64,000 nucleotides of DNA from Cyclobacteriaceae bacterium (GTDB lineage: Bacteria > Bacteroidota > Bacteroidia > Cytophagales > Cyclobacteriaceae). Position 1 is the first letter of the stretch. Every line of letters begins with the position of its first letter. Below the pieces are notes generated by a model. That model had not been told where the DNA came from. It saw nothing but the letters and a program-made list of their open reading frames with translations, and did not search any database. Where the stretch lies: the NCBI GenBank assembly GCA_028281285.1, contig JANQKF010000013.1, positions 1 to 64,000 of the forward strand, written 5' to 3'. Made by a program: the position numbers and the translations under genes. Positions 37,109-44,479 of the stretch are shown one piece after another.

Positions 37109-38005
37109 ATGACTTATCTGTTACTCACGATTCTAGCGAATGTTGCCATTTTTCTGGCCTTTAGATCATTTGACAAATTCCGGATAAACACTTTCCCGGC
37201 AATTATTACCAATTACCTAATATGCGTAGTGACTGGCACACTGTACGTAGGTCCATCGAAAGTCATTCCTGAAATCAGCATCAACCAACCATGGTTTCCT
37301 GCGGCAATATTTATGGGAATAGTATTTGTCTCCACCTTTTACTTAATGGCAAGGACCACCCAACTCCGGGGGGTGGCAGTAGCAACTGTTGCCAGCAAGA
37401 TGTCACTAGCTATTCCCGTCATATTCAGCCTGTTCATTTTCAAAATTGGCACGAGTACCTTAGACACCTGGAATTATATAGGTATCATCACCGCATTTGT
37501 GGCGATCGTTTTAGTGTCCAAAAAGGAGGGTGGTCTTACCAAAGAAAAAATTAATCTCAGGTTTTTCATCCTGCCTTTTGCGGTTTTCTTTCTGGGAGGA
37601 ATTATAGATACCTCTCTTAACTACATTAACCATCGCTGGCTCACTGAAGAAATTGAAGCAATTTTCACGATTCTTATTTTTGGACTCGCCTTTCTGATTG
37701 GAACTAGCATAATTCTTATCAGACGAATAAAGGTAAGACCACGAGATATGTTTGCAGGCTTGATTCTGGGTATACCAAATTACTTTTCCATATACCTGCA
37801 GTTGAAAGCACTCTCCGCATTTGATAATAATGGCGCATTGCTTTATCCATCCCTGAACATCGGAATTATTATTGGTTCTACACTTGCAGCAATCATCCTC
37901 TTTAAGGAGCGACTGTCCCGAGTCAATAAATTTGGGATTGCGTTTGCAATACTGGCCATCTTCTTACTTAGTCATCGGGGAATAATCGACTATTTTGGAG
38001 CCTGA
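37109..38005 (+). CDS. EamA/DMT-superfamily transporter
   Basis: 298 residues with ten predicted transmembrane helices arranged as two five-helix EamA repeats: the first from YLLLTILANVAIFLAF, the second from INLRFFILPFAVFFLGGIIDT. The end, GIIIGSTLAAIILFKERLSRVNKFGIAFAILAIFLLS, is the usual EamA close. Drug/metabolite transporter of the inner membrane, often an exporter of small metabolites; substrate unknown. Its stop overlaps the next ATG (TGATG), and a possible structured leader lies upstream. Confidence 0.88.
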   Translation: MTYLLLTILANVAIFLAFRSFDKFRINTFPAIITNYLICVVTGTLYVGPSKVIPEISINQPWFPAAIFMGIVFVSTFYLMARTTQLRGVAVATVASKMSLAIPVIFSLFIFKIGTSTLDTWNYIGIITAFVAIVLVSKKEGGLTKEKINLRFFILPFAVFFLGGIIDTSLNYINHRWLTEEIEAIFTILIFGLAFLIGTSIILIRRIKVRPRDMFAGLILGIPNYFSIYLQLKALSAFDNNGALLYPSLNIGIIIGSTLAAIILFKERLSRVNKFGIAFAILAIFLLSHRGIIDYFGA

Positions 38006-38613
38006 TGCAAGATTCTTATTTGACCATTTCGAAAACCTCAGAAGGTTTGTACAAAGAAAAAGGAAGCAAGTTTCTGGCTTTTGCCATTCCCATTACTTCC
38101 GAGACTCAAATCAAATCCAGATTGGAATCACTCAGAAAAAAATACTATGATGCTCGTCATCATTGTTATGCCTATGTCTATGGCAATTCCGGAGAGCACC
38201 ATCGTGCAAACGATGATGGTGAACCCAACCATTCGGCAGGGGATCCCATTTTGGGCCAAATAAAGTCTCTTGAACTCACCAATACTCTTGTTGTGGTGAT
38301 CCGATATTTTGGAGGAACCAAACTCGGTGTGAGTGGACTTATTAATGCTTATAAAACTGCAGCTTCAGAAGCCTTGAATAATAATGAAATTATAAAGCAC
38401 CAAATCACTGAAATTCGTCAATTTCGATTTCCTTATAGTGAAATGAATAGTGTGATGAAATTGGTGAAAGACTTCGACCTGAACATTCTGGACCAAGGGT
38501 TCGATGGAGAAAGCACCCTGAAGGTCGAAGTAGTAGTCAGTAAAACAGAAGGCCTCGAGAAAAAAGTCAAATTACTTCAGGCAACAGGAAGTCAATTGAC
38601 CTTTATTGATTAA
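38005..38613 (+). CDS. YigZ/IMPACT family protein
   Basis: 202 residues. The N-terminal UPF0029 domain is clear: KGSKFLAFAIPITSE, ARHHCYAYVYG, RANDDGEPNHSAGDPILGQI and VVVIRYFGGTKLGVSGLINAYKTAA. The C-terminal ferredoxin-like domain has about 65 residues. The family is universal, linked in eukaryotes to translational control through GCN1; the bacterial role is not settled. Co-transcribed with the EamA transporter by one-base overlap. Confidence 0.92.
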   Translation: MQDSYLTISKTSEGLYKEKGSKFLAFAIPITSETQIKSRLESLRKKYYDARHHCYAYVYGNSGEHHRANDDGEPNHSAGDPILGQIKSLELTNTLVVVIRYFGGTKLGVSGLINAYKTAASEALNNNEIIKHQITEIRQFRFPYSEMNSVMKLVKDFDLNILDQGFDGESTLKVEVVVSKTEGLEKKVKLLQATGSQLTFID

Positions 38614-38975
38614 GCCAATAACCATTCCATCGCCATCTCCTCCTGCCAAAAGAGTTTTACACGATGATAACCGCCTTTAAACATGAAATTCTCCCAGGTT
38701 TTAAAAGCCGGGGTATCTTCTGCAATTAGGATTGCCCTTTTTAACTCTGTCGGGAAGTCCATCTCACGCAGTTTCTGTGCAATGAACTGATAGTCTTCAA
38801 TGGGGTTGGTCAACACGAGATTTGATGCATCTGTTATCACACGGGCAACATTTGAATCTTTGATTTTCTCAAGTAATCTCCCAAAATGTTCCAGGGCAGA
38901 TTCAGGGCTAAGGTCACCCCAGAGTTTGACACTGATAAATGACCTCTCTTTGTCCAAGTCAATGGAATACGACAT
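38610..38975 (-). CDS. SpoIIAA/STAS-like small protein
   Basis: 121 residues, no signal peptide. The alternation of strands and helices (SFISVKLWGDLSPESALEHFGRLLEKIK, VARVITDASNLVL, RAILIAEDTPAFKTWENFMF) resembles the STAS/SpoIIAA-like fold found in many Bacteroidota as a stand-alone domain. No phosphorylatable Ser is obvious in the usual DLS motif. Function unknown. It overlaps the convergent yigZ-like stop by four bases. Confidence 0.7.
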   Translation of the reverse strand: MSYSIDLDKERSFISVKLWGDLSPESALEHFGRLLEKIKDSNVARVITDASNLVLTNPIEDYQFIAQKLREMDFPTELKRAILIAEDTPAFKTWENFMFKGGYHRVKLFWQEEMAMEWLLA

Positions 38976-39127
38976 CTGTAATAATTCAGTTATTTAGGTT
39001 CAAGCGCCACGAAACTAAACCGTTTTTGCTATCAATTTCACTAATTCCAAAAACTTCATACTTTACCCTCAAATTGTCTCATTCCTGACGTTGATAAGTA
39101 CGTTTTACATGGGTTATCTTCGAGTTT

Positions 39128-39670
39128 ATGAAGACACCTTCGAGACCAAACCGAATCATGATCATTGGGAATTGTGGTTCTGGCAAGTCCACTCTTTCAC
39201 GACAGATTCGATCCATCACTTCACTACCATTAATTCATCTTGATAAAGAATATTGGAAGCCGGGATGGGTGGAAACACCCAATGATATTTGGTTGGAAAA
39301 ACTTCAAGGATTGGTGAACAACAATCAATGGATCATTGACGGAAACTATGGTAGTTCTATGGACATGAGAATGCAACGAGCGGAGATGATTATCGTAATG
39401 GAAACAAGCACACTCAAGTCTTTTTATCGTGTGGTCAAACGGCAATTACAGTATTGGGGTAAGAGTAGACCTGATATGGCCGAAGGGTGCGTAGAGCGTT
39501 TTAGTTTAGGCTTCCTTCACTATGTACTTATATACAATATCACTCGAAGACCAAGAAACAGAAGACTTACGGAAAAGTATAGCGAAGGTCGCATACTGTT
39601 CAGAATACAATCGAAAGGTGATCTGGATACTTTGATTGACTATTTGAAGTCGTGCAATTATCCAGCTTGA
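39128..39670 (+). CDS. P-loop kinase-like protein (topology-modulation/FlaR type)
   Basis: 180 residues. Walker A GNCGSGKST is near residue 14 and is followed by LIHLDKEYWKPGW, the typical pair of the adenylate-kinase-like group annotated as DNA topology modulation protein FlaR. Later WIIDGNYGSSMDMRMQRAEMIIVME provides the lid and acidic segment. It probably phosphorylates a small molecule or nucleotide; the topology name is historical. TACGTTTT at 39099-39106 with TTG 22 bases before may be its promoter. Confidence 0.85.
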   Translation: MKTPSRPNRIMIIGNCGSGKSTLSRQIRSITSLPLIHLDKEYWKPGWVETPNDIWLEKLQGLVNNNQWIIDGNYGSSMDMRMQRAEMIIVMETSTLKSFYRVVKRQLQYWGKSRPDMAEGCVERFSLGFLHYVLIYNITRRPRNRRLTEKYSEGRILFRIQSKGDLDTLIDYLKSCNYPA

Positions 39671-39708
39671 CTAGGCTAAACCTTCCAATTGGTTTATCTT
39701 GATCATCT

Positions 39709-40293
39709 ATGGAACCAAAACCTACATTTTTTCCCACACCTGAAGACTTTCGAAAATGGATGGAAGTCAATCATGATTCAGAGACGGAGCTTTGGGTAGG
39801 CTATTACAAAAAGGCCAGTGGTAAGCAAAGCATCGACTGGCCCCAATCAGTGGATGTAGGTTTGTGTTTTGGATGGATCGATGGCATTCGTAAAAGTGTA
39901 AATGAAGAAAGCTATAAGATTCGCTTTACTCCCAGGAAGCCAAAAAGTCATTGGAGTAATGTCAACATCAAGAGAATAGAGAAACTTAAGGAATTAGGTC
40001 TTGTAACCAAGGCCGGTTTAGAAACCTACGCCAAACGAACCGAGGAAAATTCCGGACGAGCTTCTTTTGAACAGAGTGAAATTAGTCTGGGTAAGGAATT
40101 CGAAAGGGAATTCAAAGCGAATAACAAGGCCTGGTCATTTTGGCAAAAACAACCTCCCGGAGTAGTTCGACAATGTACATGGTGGGTAATTAGTGCCAAA
40201 AGAGAAGAAACCAGGCGAAGTCGGTTGGAAAAGCTTATTATGCACTCCGAAAGACAAGAGCGGATTCCTCAGATAAGAAGACCAGGTAAATGA
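39709..40293 (+). CDS. YdeI/OmpD-associated family protein
   Basis: 194 residues matching the YdeI family: FFPTPEDFRKWMEVNHDSETELWVGYYKKASGKQSIDWPQSVDVGLCFGWIDGIRKSV is the hallmark start. RFTPRKPKSHWSNVNIKRIEKLKELGLVT follows, and the C-terminal part is the OmdA-like helical segment. The family is cytoplasmic with a debated role in stress. Its stop overlaps the GNAT gene by four bases. Confidence 0.9.
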   Translation: MEPKPTFFPTPEDFRKWMEVNHDSETELWVGYYKKASGKQSIDWPQSVDVGLCFGWIDGIRKSVNEESYKIRFTPRKPKSHWSNVNIKRIEKLKELGLVTKAGLETYAKRTEENSGRASFEQSEISLGKEFEREFKANNKAWSFWQKQPPGVVRQCTWWVISAKREETRRSRLEKLIMHSERQERIPQIRRPGK

Positions 40294-40811
40294 AATATAA
40301 ATTCCCTATCGAAAGTGAACGTCTTAAGATGCGAGCCTTGACTCCTGATGACGTTGAGGTATGTTCAGTTTTCTTTATTAATAATCCTCAATTGCATTTT
40401 GTAGGTGTAAAAGAAAATAAACCACCCAAAGAACACGCTGAATTTTGGCTCAATCGACAATTCAAGCGCTATGAAGACTATGGCTATGGGATGCTGGGGA
40501 TAATTGAAAAGACTACTGGAGAATATATTGGACAGGTTGGAATAATTGAAAGGGACATCGAAGGAGAAAAGTTCTACGAGATTGGATATGCGATTAACCC
40601 TTCGCACTGGGGAAAAGGAATTGCCTCAGAAGCTGCCATTAGAATGAAGGACTATTTCATCGAACATAATTTTGACAAAAAAGTAATTTCCCTGATTCAC
40701 GTGGACAATATAGGTTCGCAAAAGGTAGCCACTCGAAACGGGATGTACCGTTGGAAAGAATTTACTTTTGAGGGAGATCCTTGTTATATCTATCGTCATG
40801 ATATAACGTAA
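40290..40811 (+). CDS. GNAT-family N-acetyltransferase (RimJ/RimL-like)
   Basis: 173 residues. ESERLKMRALTPDDVEVC opens the RimJ/RimL pattern. IGQVGIIERDIEGEKFYEIGYAINPSHWGKGIASEAAIRMKDYF carries the acetyl-CoA loop (WGKGIASEA), and HVDNIGSQKVATRNGMYRWK is the family end. It transfers an acetyl group to an amine, perhaps a protein N-terminus or small molecule; acceptor unknown. Coupled to the YdeI-like gene. Confidence 0.92.
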   Translation: MKYKFPIESERLKMRALTPDDVEVCSVFFINNPQLHFVGVKENKPPKEHAEFWLNRQFKRYEDYGYGMLGIIEKTTGEYIGQVGIIERDIEGEKFYEIGYAINPSHWGKGIASEAAIRMKDYFIEHNFDKKVISLIHVDNIGSQKVATRNGMYRWKEFTFEGDPCYIYRHDIT

Positions 40812-40833
40812 CCACTTGTAGAGAAGTCAAAGG

Positions 40834-40876
40834 CAAGGTTGACATTAATCCTTATATTTCTATGCACTCAACCTTG
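40834..40876 (+). promoter_or_regulatory. 9-bp inverted repeat just before a start codon
   Basis: CAAGGTTGA (40834-40842) and TCAACCTTG (40868-40876) are exact inverted copies 25 bases apart, the right arm five bases before the ATG at 40882. It may be an operator or an RNA hairpin that hides the ribosome site. A TATATTTC (40853-40860), one base off the -7 consensus, lies between the arms. Confidence 0.4.
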
Positions 40877-40881
40877 ACGTT

Positions 40882-43104
40882 ATGCTCCAATTCCTTAAGC
40901 GAATAATTCAGTCCATTCGGCCACCTAAAGGTCCGGATATTTCCGAACCGCAAGTGTTTTGGCGAGGTGTCTTTTTCGGATTGCTGGCTCTAAGCTTGTT
41001 CGTCACCTTCCTTTCAGGCTTCCTGTTTCGCACAGGTCTTTCACCTTATTTGATGGCGGCTGCTACAATGATTATTGGCTTCGTAGGATTCTGGGTTTTC
41101 CGCTTCATGGCCAGCTTAATTCATGTGGCAATAAACAACGTACCCACTTTCGTTTTCTCCTTGATTCTGGGCACAATCGCAATTTTCAGTCTGGCCAGGG
41201 AAATGCGATTTGGCTGGCCCCAGTCGGTTCTGAATGATTCCATAATCGTGTCAATGCTTAGCTTTGGAGCCTTTGCGGGTTCCTTGCTCGTTTTGTTCAC
41301 GAGGAAAAGCAAAGTCAGACTCCTTCATATTTTCCTGGTTTTATTTTCAGTTGCTCTTACCATCCTATCAATATCCTGGATCTTGAATGAGGGCCGTGAC
41401 CCCTATCCCATTTCGTTCGAGCAAACTGAGGTTTCATTGCTTTCTGAAGTTGGTATCAATAACCCCGGAGTCCCGGGCGATTATTCTTCTGAATTCTTCA
41501 CCTATGGAAACGGATCTGACATTAGAAGACCCGAATATGCGGAAGTCAAATATAAAACTGAAACTGTCGATGCATCTAAGATCATTACAGACTGGAAGGG
41601 TAAAAAGGCGAAGTGGCGCAAAAGATATTGGGGGTTTTCGAATAAAGAGTTTCCATTAAATGGGCGTGTATGGATGCCCGAAGGTGAGGGCACTTTCCCG
41701 TTGATTCTTATTGTACACGGTAACCATGGCATGGAACATCATTCCGATCCCGGTTATGCTTACTTGGGAGAACTACTCTCAAGTCGTGGGTTTATTACTG
41801 TTTCTGTCGATGAAAACTTTATCAATGGCACATGGTCAGGAGACTTCAGAGGTAAAGAAATGCCAGCAAGAGCCTGGATCCTTTTAAAGCATTTGGAGCA
41901 ATGGAGAAACTGGTCGAACGACCCGGACCATGAACTTTATCAAAAAGCTGACTTGAATAGTGTCATGCTCATGGGCCATTCACGAGGTGGTGAGGCCATG
42001 CCCATCGCGGTGACCTACAACAGGCTAACTCATTTTCCCGATGATGCCTCGGTCGAATTTGACTTCGATTTTGGCATTAAGGGGGTTGCCGCAATCGCAC
42101 CTACCGATGCACGATACTTCAGGCGGCTGGAACTTGAAGATGTCAATTACTTCTCCATCCAAGGCTCTTATGACAGCGATGAAGCGAGCTTCTTTGGACT
42201 AAGACAATATCATCGCGTAAATTTTTCTGACAGTTCTGACCACTTCAAGGCCGGTTTGTATGTCCATCTGGCAAATCACGGGCAATTCAATTCCATTTGG
42301 GGGCGGAAAGACGCTGGTCTTCCTTATGGGTGGTTCTTAAATACCGGGCCGATGATGTCAGGTGATGACCAAAGGGAAATCGCAAAGGTCTATCTGGGCG
42401 CCTACGCTGAAGCAGTACTTCATGGAAATAGGACCTATCTACCACTTTTCAATAATGCAGCCGTTGCCAAAGATTGGCTTCCGGATGAATTGATGATCAA
42501 TAACTATTCAGATGCCAACACCGAAGCCATCCAATCATTCGGTGAAGATGTCAATTTGACTAGTGGAACAGAAGAGGGCAGCACAATCTCAGGTAATAAC
42601 CTTAAAATCTGGAGAGAAGAGCCTTTGAAGTTCAGAGACAATGACCTTCAAGGTGTGAAAGTCGCGGTGCTGGGTTGGGCCAAAGACGACAAGGATCCGT
42701 ATTATGAATTGACCCTTAAATACGCTTTGGATACCTCTACAACAAAATCCATCTATTTATCACTCGCACGCGGAAACCACAGTGAACTCAAAGCAGAAAC
42801 AGAGGAAGAAGATGATCTGGATTTTACCATAGAACTAATCGATGAATTTGGCAATACAGCCTATACTCGATTGGGTGATTCAAAAAAACTAGCACCACGC
42901 GTGAAGGTGAAGTACATGAAAATCGATGACATGAACGGCAGATTCGGGAGCAATTCTGAAGCTACCTTAGAAACATTCCACCTGCCTTTATCCGCCTTTG
43001 ATGAAATCGCCAGCATAGATGGCATACAAAAAATAAGACTCCGATTCGATCAGACTCAGCATGGGGTATTGATTGTGAATGAAATTGGTGTCAACCATCG
43101 CTAA
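40882..43104 (+). CDS. Membrane-anchored alpha/beta hydrolase, multidomain
   Basis: 740 residues. About five transmembrane helices occupy residues 27-165. A linker and small beta segment follow, then an alpha/beta-hydrolase domain from about 255: the oxyanion segment ILIVHGNHGM and nucleophile elbow GHSRGGE with Ser367, with a His in the LANHGQFN stretch as candidate catalytic base. The last 170 residues are a beta-sandwich-like domain (SGNNLKIWREE to VLIVNEIGVNHR). It probably acts on esters or peptides in the periplasm. The substrate is unknown. Confidence 0.85.
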   Translation: MLQFLKRIIQSIRPPKGPDISEPQVFWRGVFFGLLALSLFVTFLSGFLFRTGLSPYLMAAATMIIGFVGFWVFRFMASLIHVAINNVPTFVFSLILGTIAIFSLAREMRFGWPQSVLNDSIIVSMLSFGAFAGSLLVLFTRKSKVRLLHIFLVLFSVALTILSISWILNEGRDPYPISFEQTEVSLLSEVGINNPGVPGDYSSEFFTYGNGSDIRRPEYAEVKYKTETVDASKIITDWKGKKAKWRKRYWGFSNKEFPLNGRVWMPEGEGTFPLILIVHGNHGMEHHSDPGYAYLGELLSSRGFITVSVDENFINGTWSGDFRGKEMPARAWILLKHLEQWRNWSNDPDHELYQKADLNSVMLMGHSRGGEAMPIAVTYNRLTHFPDDASVEFDFDFGIKGVAAIAPTDARYFRRLELEDVNYFSIQGSYDSDEASFFGLRQYHRVNFSDSSDHFKAGLYVHLANHGQFNSIWGRKDAGLPYGWFLNTGPMMSGDDQREIAKVYLGAYAEAVLHGNRTYLPLFNNAAVAKDWLPDELMINNYSDANTEAIQSFGEDVNLTSGTEEGSTISGNNLKIWREEPLKFRDNDLQGVKVAVLGWAKDDKDPYYELTLKYALDTSTTKSIYLSLARGNHSELKAETEEEDDLDFTIELIDEFGNTAYTRLGDSKKLAPRVKVKYMKIDDMNGRFGSNSEATLETFHLPLSAFDEIASIDGIQKIRLRFDQTQHGVLIVNEIGVNHR

Positions 43105-43164
43105 GGTGATTAATCCGATGAAGTTCCAGAAATTAGTGCTTCCACGGTGAATTGATTTGTTGTA

Positions 43165-44016
43165 ATGGAAACAGTGCCAGTTAAAATTATCAAAGCCTCA
43201 GGTCAACATGCTCTCTATTCAGGAGAAAAGCTTATCAGATCTCTGGAGAAATCAGGCGCTTCTCAGGCCATAATAAAAGAAGTACTTTCCAGAGTTCATA
43301 AGGAATTGTATGAAGGAATAACGACCAAACAAATTTATAAGCTTGCGTATAAATTGATCAAACAAATGGCAAGACCAGTAGCCGGCAGGTACAAACTCAA
43401 ACAAGCCATTTTTGAACTGGGGCCAACAGGTTATCCTTTTGAGAAGTTTGTAGGGGAAATTTTAAAAAACCAGGGTTTTGAGACCGAAGTTGGGGTTTTG
43501 GTCCAAGGTAAATGTGTTACACACGAAGTCGATGTAATAGCCAGAAAACCCGAAATGGATATCTACATTGAGTGTAAATTCCACAATTCGAGTGGGAGAA
43601 AAACAGACATAAAGGTGCCTCTATATGTTAACTCCAGGATTATTGATATTACTGACGGTCCCGAGGAAAAAGCAAATAAAATCCAGAAGGGGTGGCTTGT
43701 AACGAACACACGGTTCAGTACTGATGCACTAACCTACGGAAATTGCACCGAAAAAATAGATATGATAGGTTGGGACTTCCCAAAGAAAGGGAATCTGGCA
43801 GACAGAATTGCATTTTCAGGCTTATTCCCAATAACTTGTATGACAAGGCTATCCAGAAAACAAAAACAAAGTATGTTAGATCAGGGGATAGTGCTGTGCA
43901 AAGACCTATTGGGTTCGGCTGAAATTGAAAAAATGCTGCATTTACCACCGACCTCTTTAGAAAAGGTATTGAATGAAGCCAGAGAAATCAGCCAAGTTTT
44001 TGGCAAGAGTAATTGA
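43165..44016 (+). CDS. ATP-cone domain fused to an Mrr-type nuclease
   Basis: 283 residues. Residues 5-88 form an ATP-cone (VKIIKASGQHALYSGEKLIRSLEKSGA to AGRYKLKQAIFELGPTGY), the nucleotide-sensing module of ribonucleotide reductases and NrdR. The next domain begins PFEKFVGEILKNQGF and carries the PD-(D/E)xK nuclease motif D123...E136-x-K138 in EVDVIARKPEMDIYIECKF, as in Mrr-type restriction enzymes. The C-terminal 60 residues look helix-hairpin-helix-like. No methylase or specificity subunit is nearby. It may cut DNA or RNA under control by ATP/dATP. Confidence 0.82.
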   Translation: METVPVKIIKASGQHALYSGEKLIRSLEKSGASQAIIKEVLSRVHKELYEGITTKQIYKLAYKLIKQMARPVAGRYKLKQAIFELGPTGYPFEKFVGEILKNQGFETEVGVLVQGKCVTHEVDVIARKPEMDIYIECKFHNSSGRKTDIKVPLYVNSRIIDITDGPEEKANKIQKGWLVTNTRFSTDALTYGNCTEKIDMIGWDFPKKGNLADRIAFSGLFPITCMTRLSRKQKQSMLDQGIVLCKDLLGSAEIEKMLHLPPTSLEKVLNEAREISQVFGKSN

Positions 44017-44041
44017 ATCAGATAATTATTAACTTTAGTCT

Positions 44042-44449
44042 ATGTCAAGGAAATCAGGTATATGGATTGACCTACAAAGGGCCTTAATTTATCACCTCCT
44101 ACCATCAGGAGATACGGATTGGCTGGAAGTTCAATCCAATGTTGACGACTCACGGCCGGTTGGTGGCTCAGGAAGCTCTACTCCGTTTGGATCTCAGGAT
44201 GCCGTATCAGAGCAAAAATTTCTAGAGAGAAGGAAGCACCAACTACAGGGTTTTTTTCAACGCGTCTCAGAACACTTATCAGGTAGCAATGAGCTGGTAA
44301 TATTCGGGCCTGCAGAAACCAAGGACAAGCTAAGTCAATTCTTAAACGGTGTAGCCAATCGGTCCTATCATCTACATCCCACTCAGGCTTTGGATAGTAT
44401 AACAGAAAACCAAATCAAAGCCGCCATAAGAGATTTCTATGGCAAATAA
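44042..44449 (+). CDS. Small eRF1/Dom34-domain-like protein
   Basis: 135 residues. GIWIDLQRALIYHL at the start, ERRKHQLQGFFQRVSEHLSGSNELVIFGPAETKDKLSQFL in the middle and ENQIKAAIRDFYGK at the end resemble the bacterial eRF1-like (host-attachment-type) small proteins common in Bacteroidota. Those share a fold with one release-factor domain. A ribosome-linked role is possible but unproven. It follows the nuclease gene by 25 bases and is probably co-transcribed. Confidence 0.65.
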   Translation: MSRKSGIWIDLQRALIYHLLPSGDTDWLEVQSNVDDSRPVGGSGSSTPFGSQDAVSEQKFLERRKHQLQGFFQRVSEHLSGSNELVIFGPAETKDKLSQFLNGVANRSYHLHPTQALDSITENQIKAAIRDFYGK

Positions 44450-44479
44450 GCTTCTTGACTTTTCAATTCAATAGCCTCT

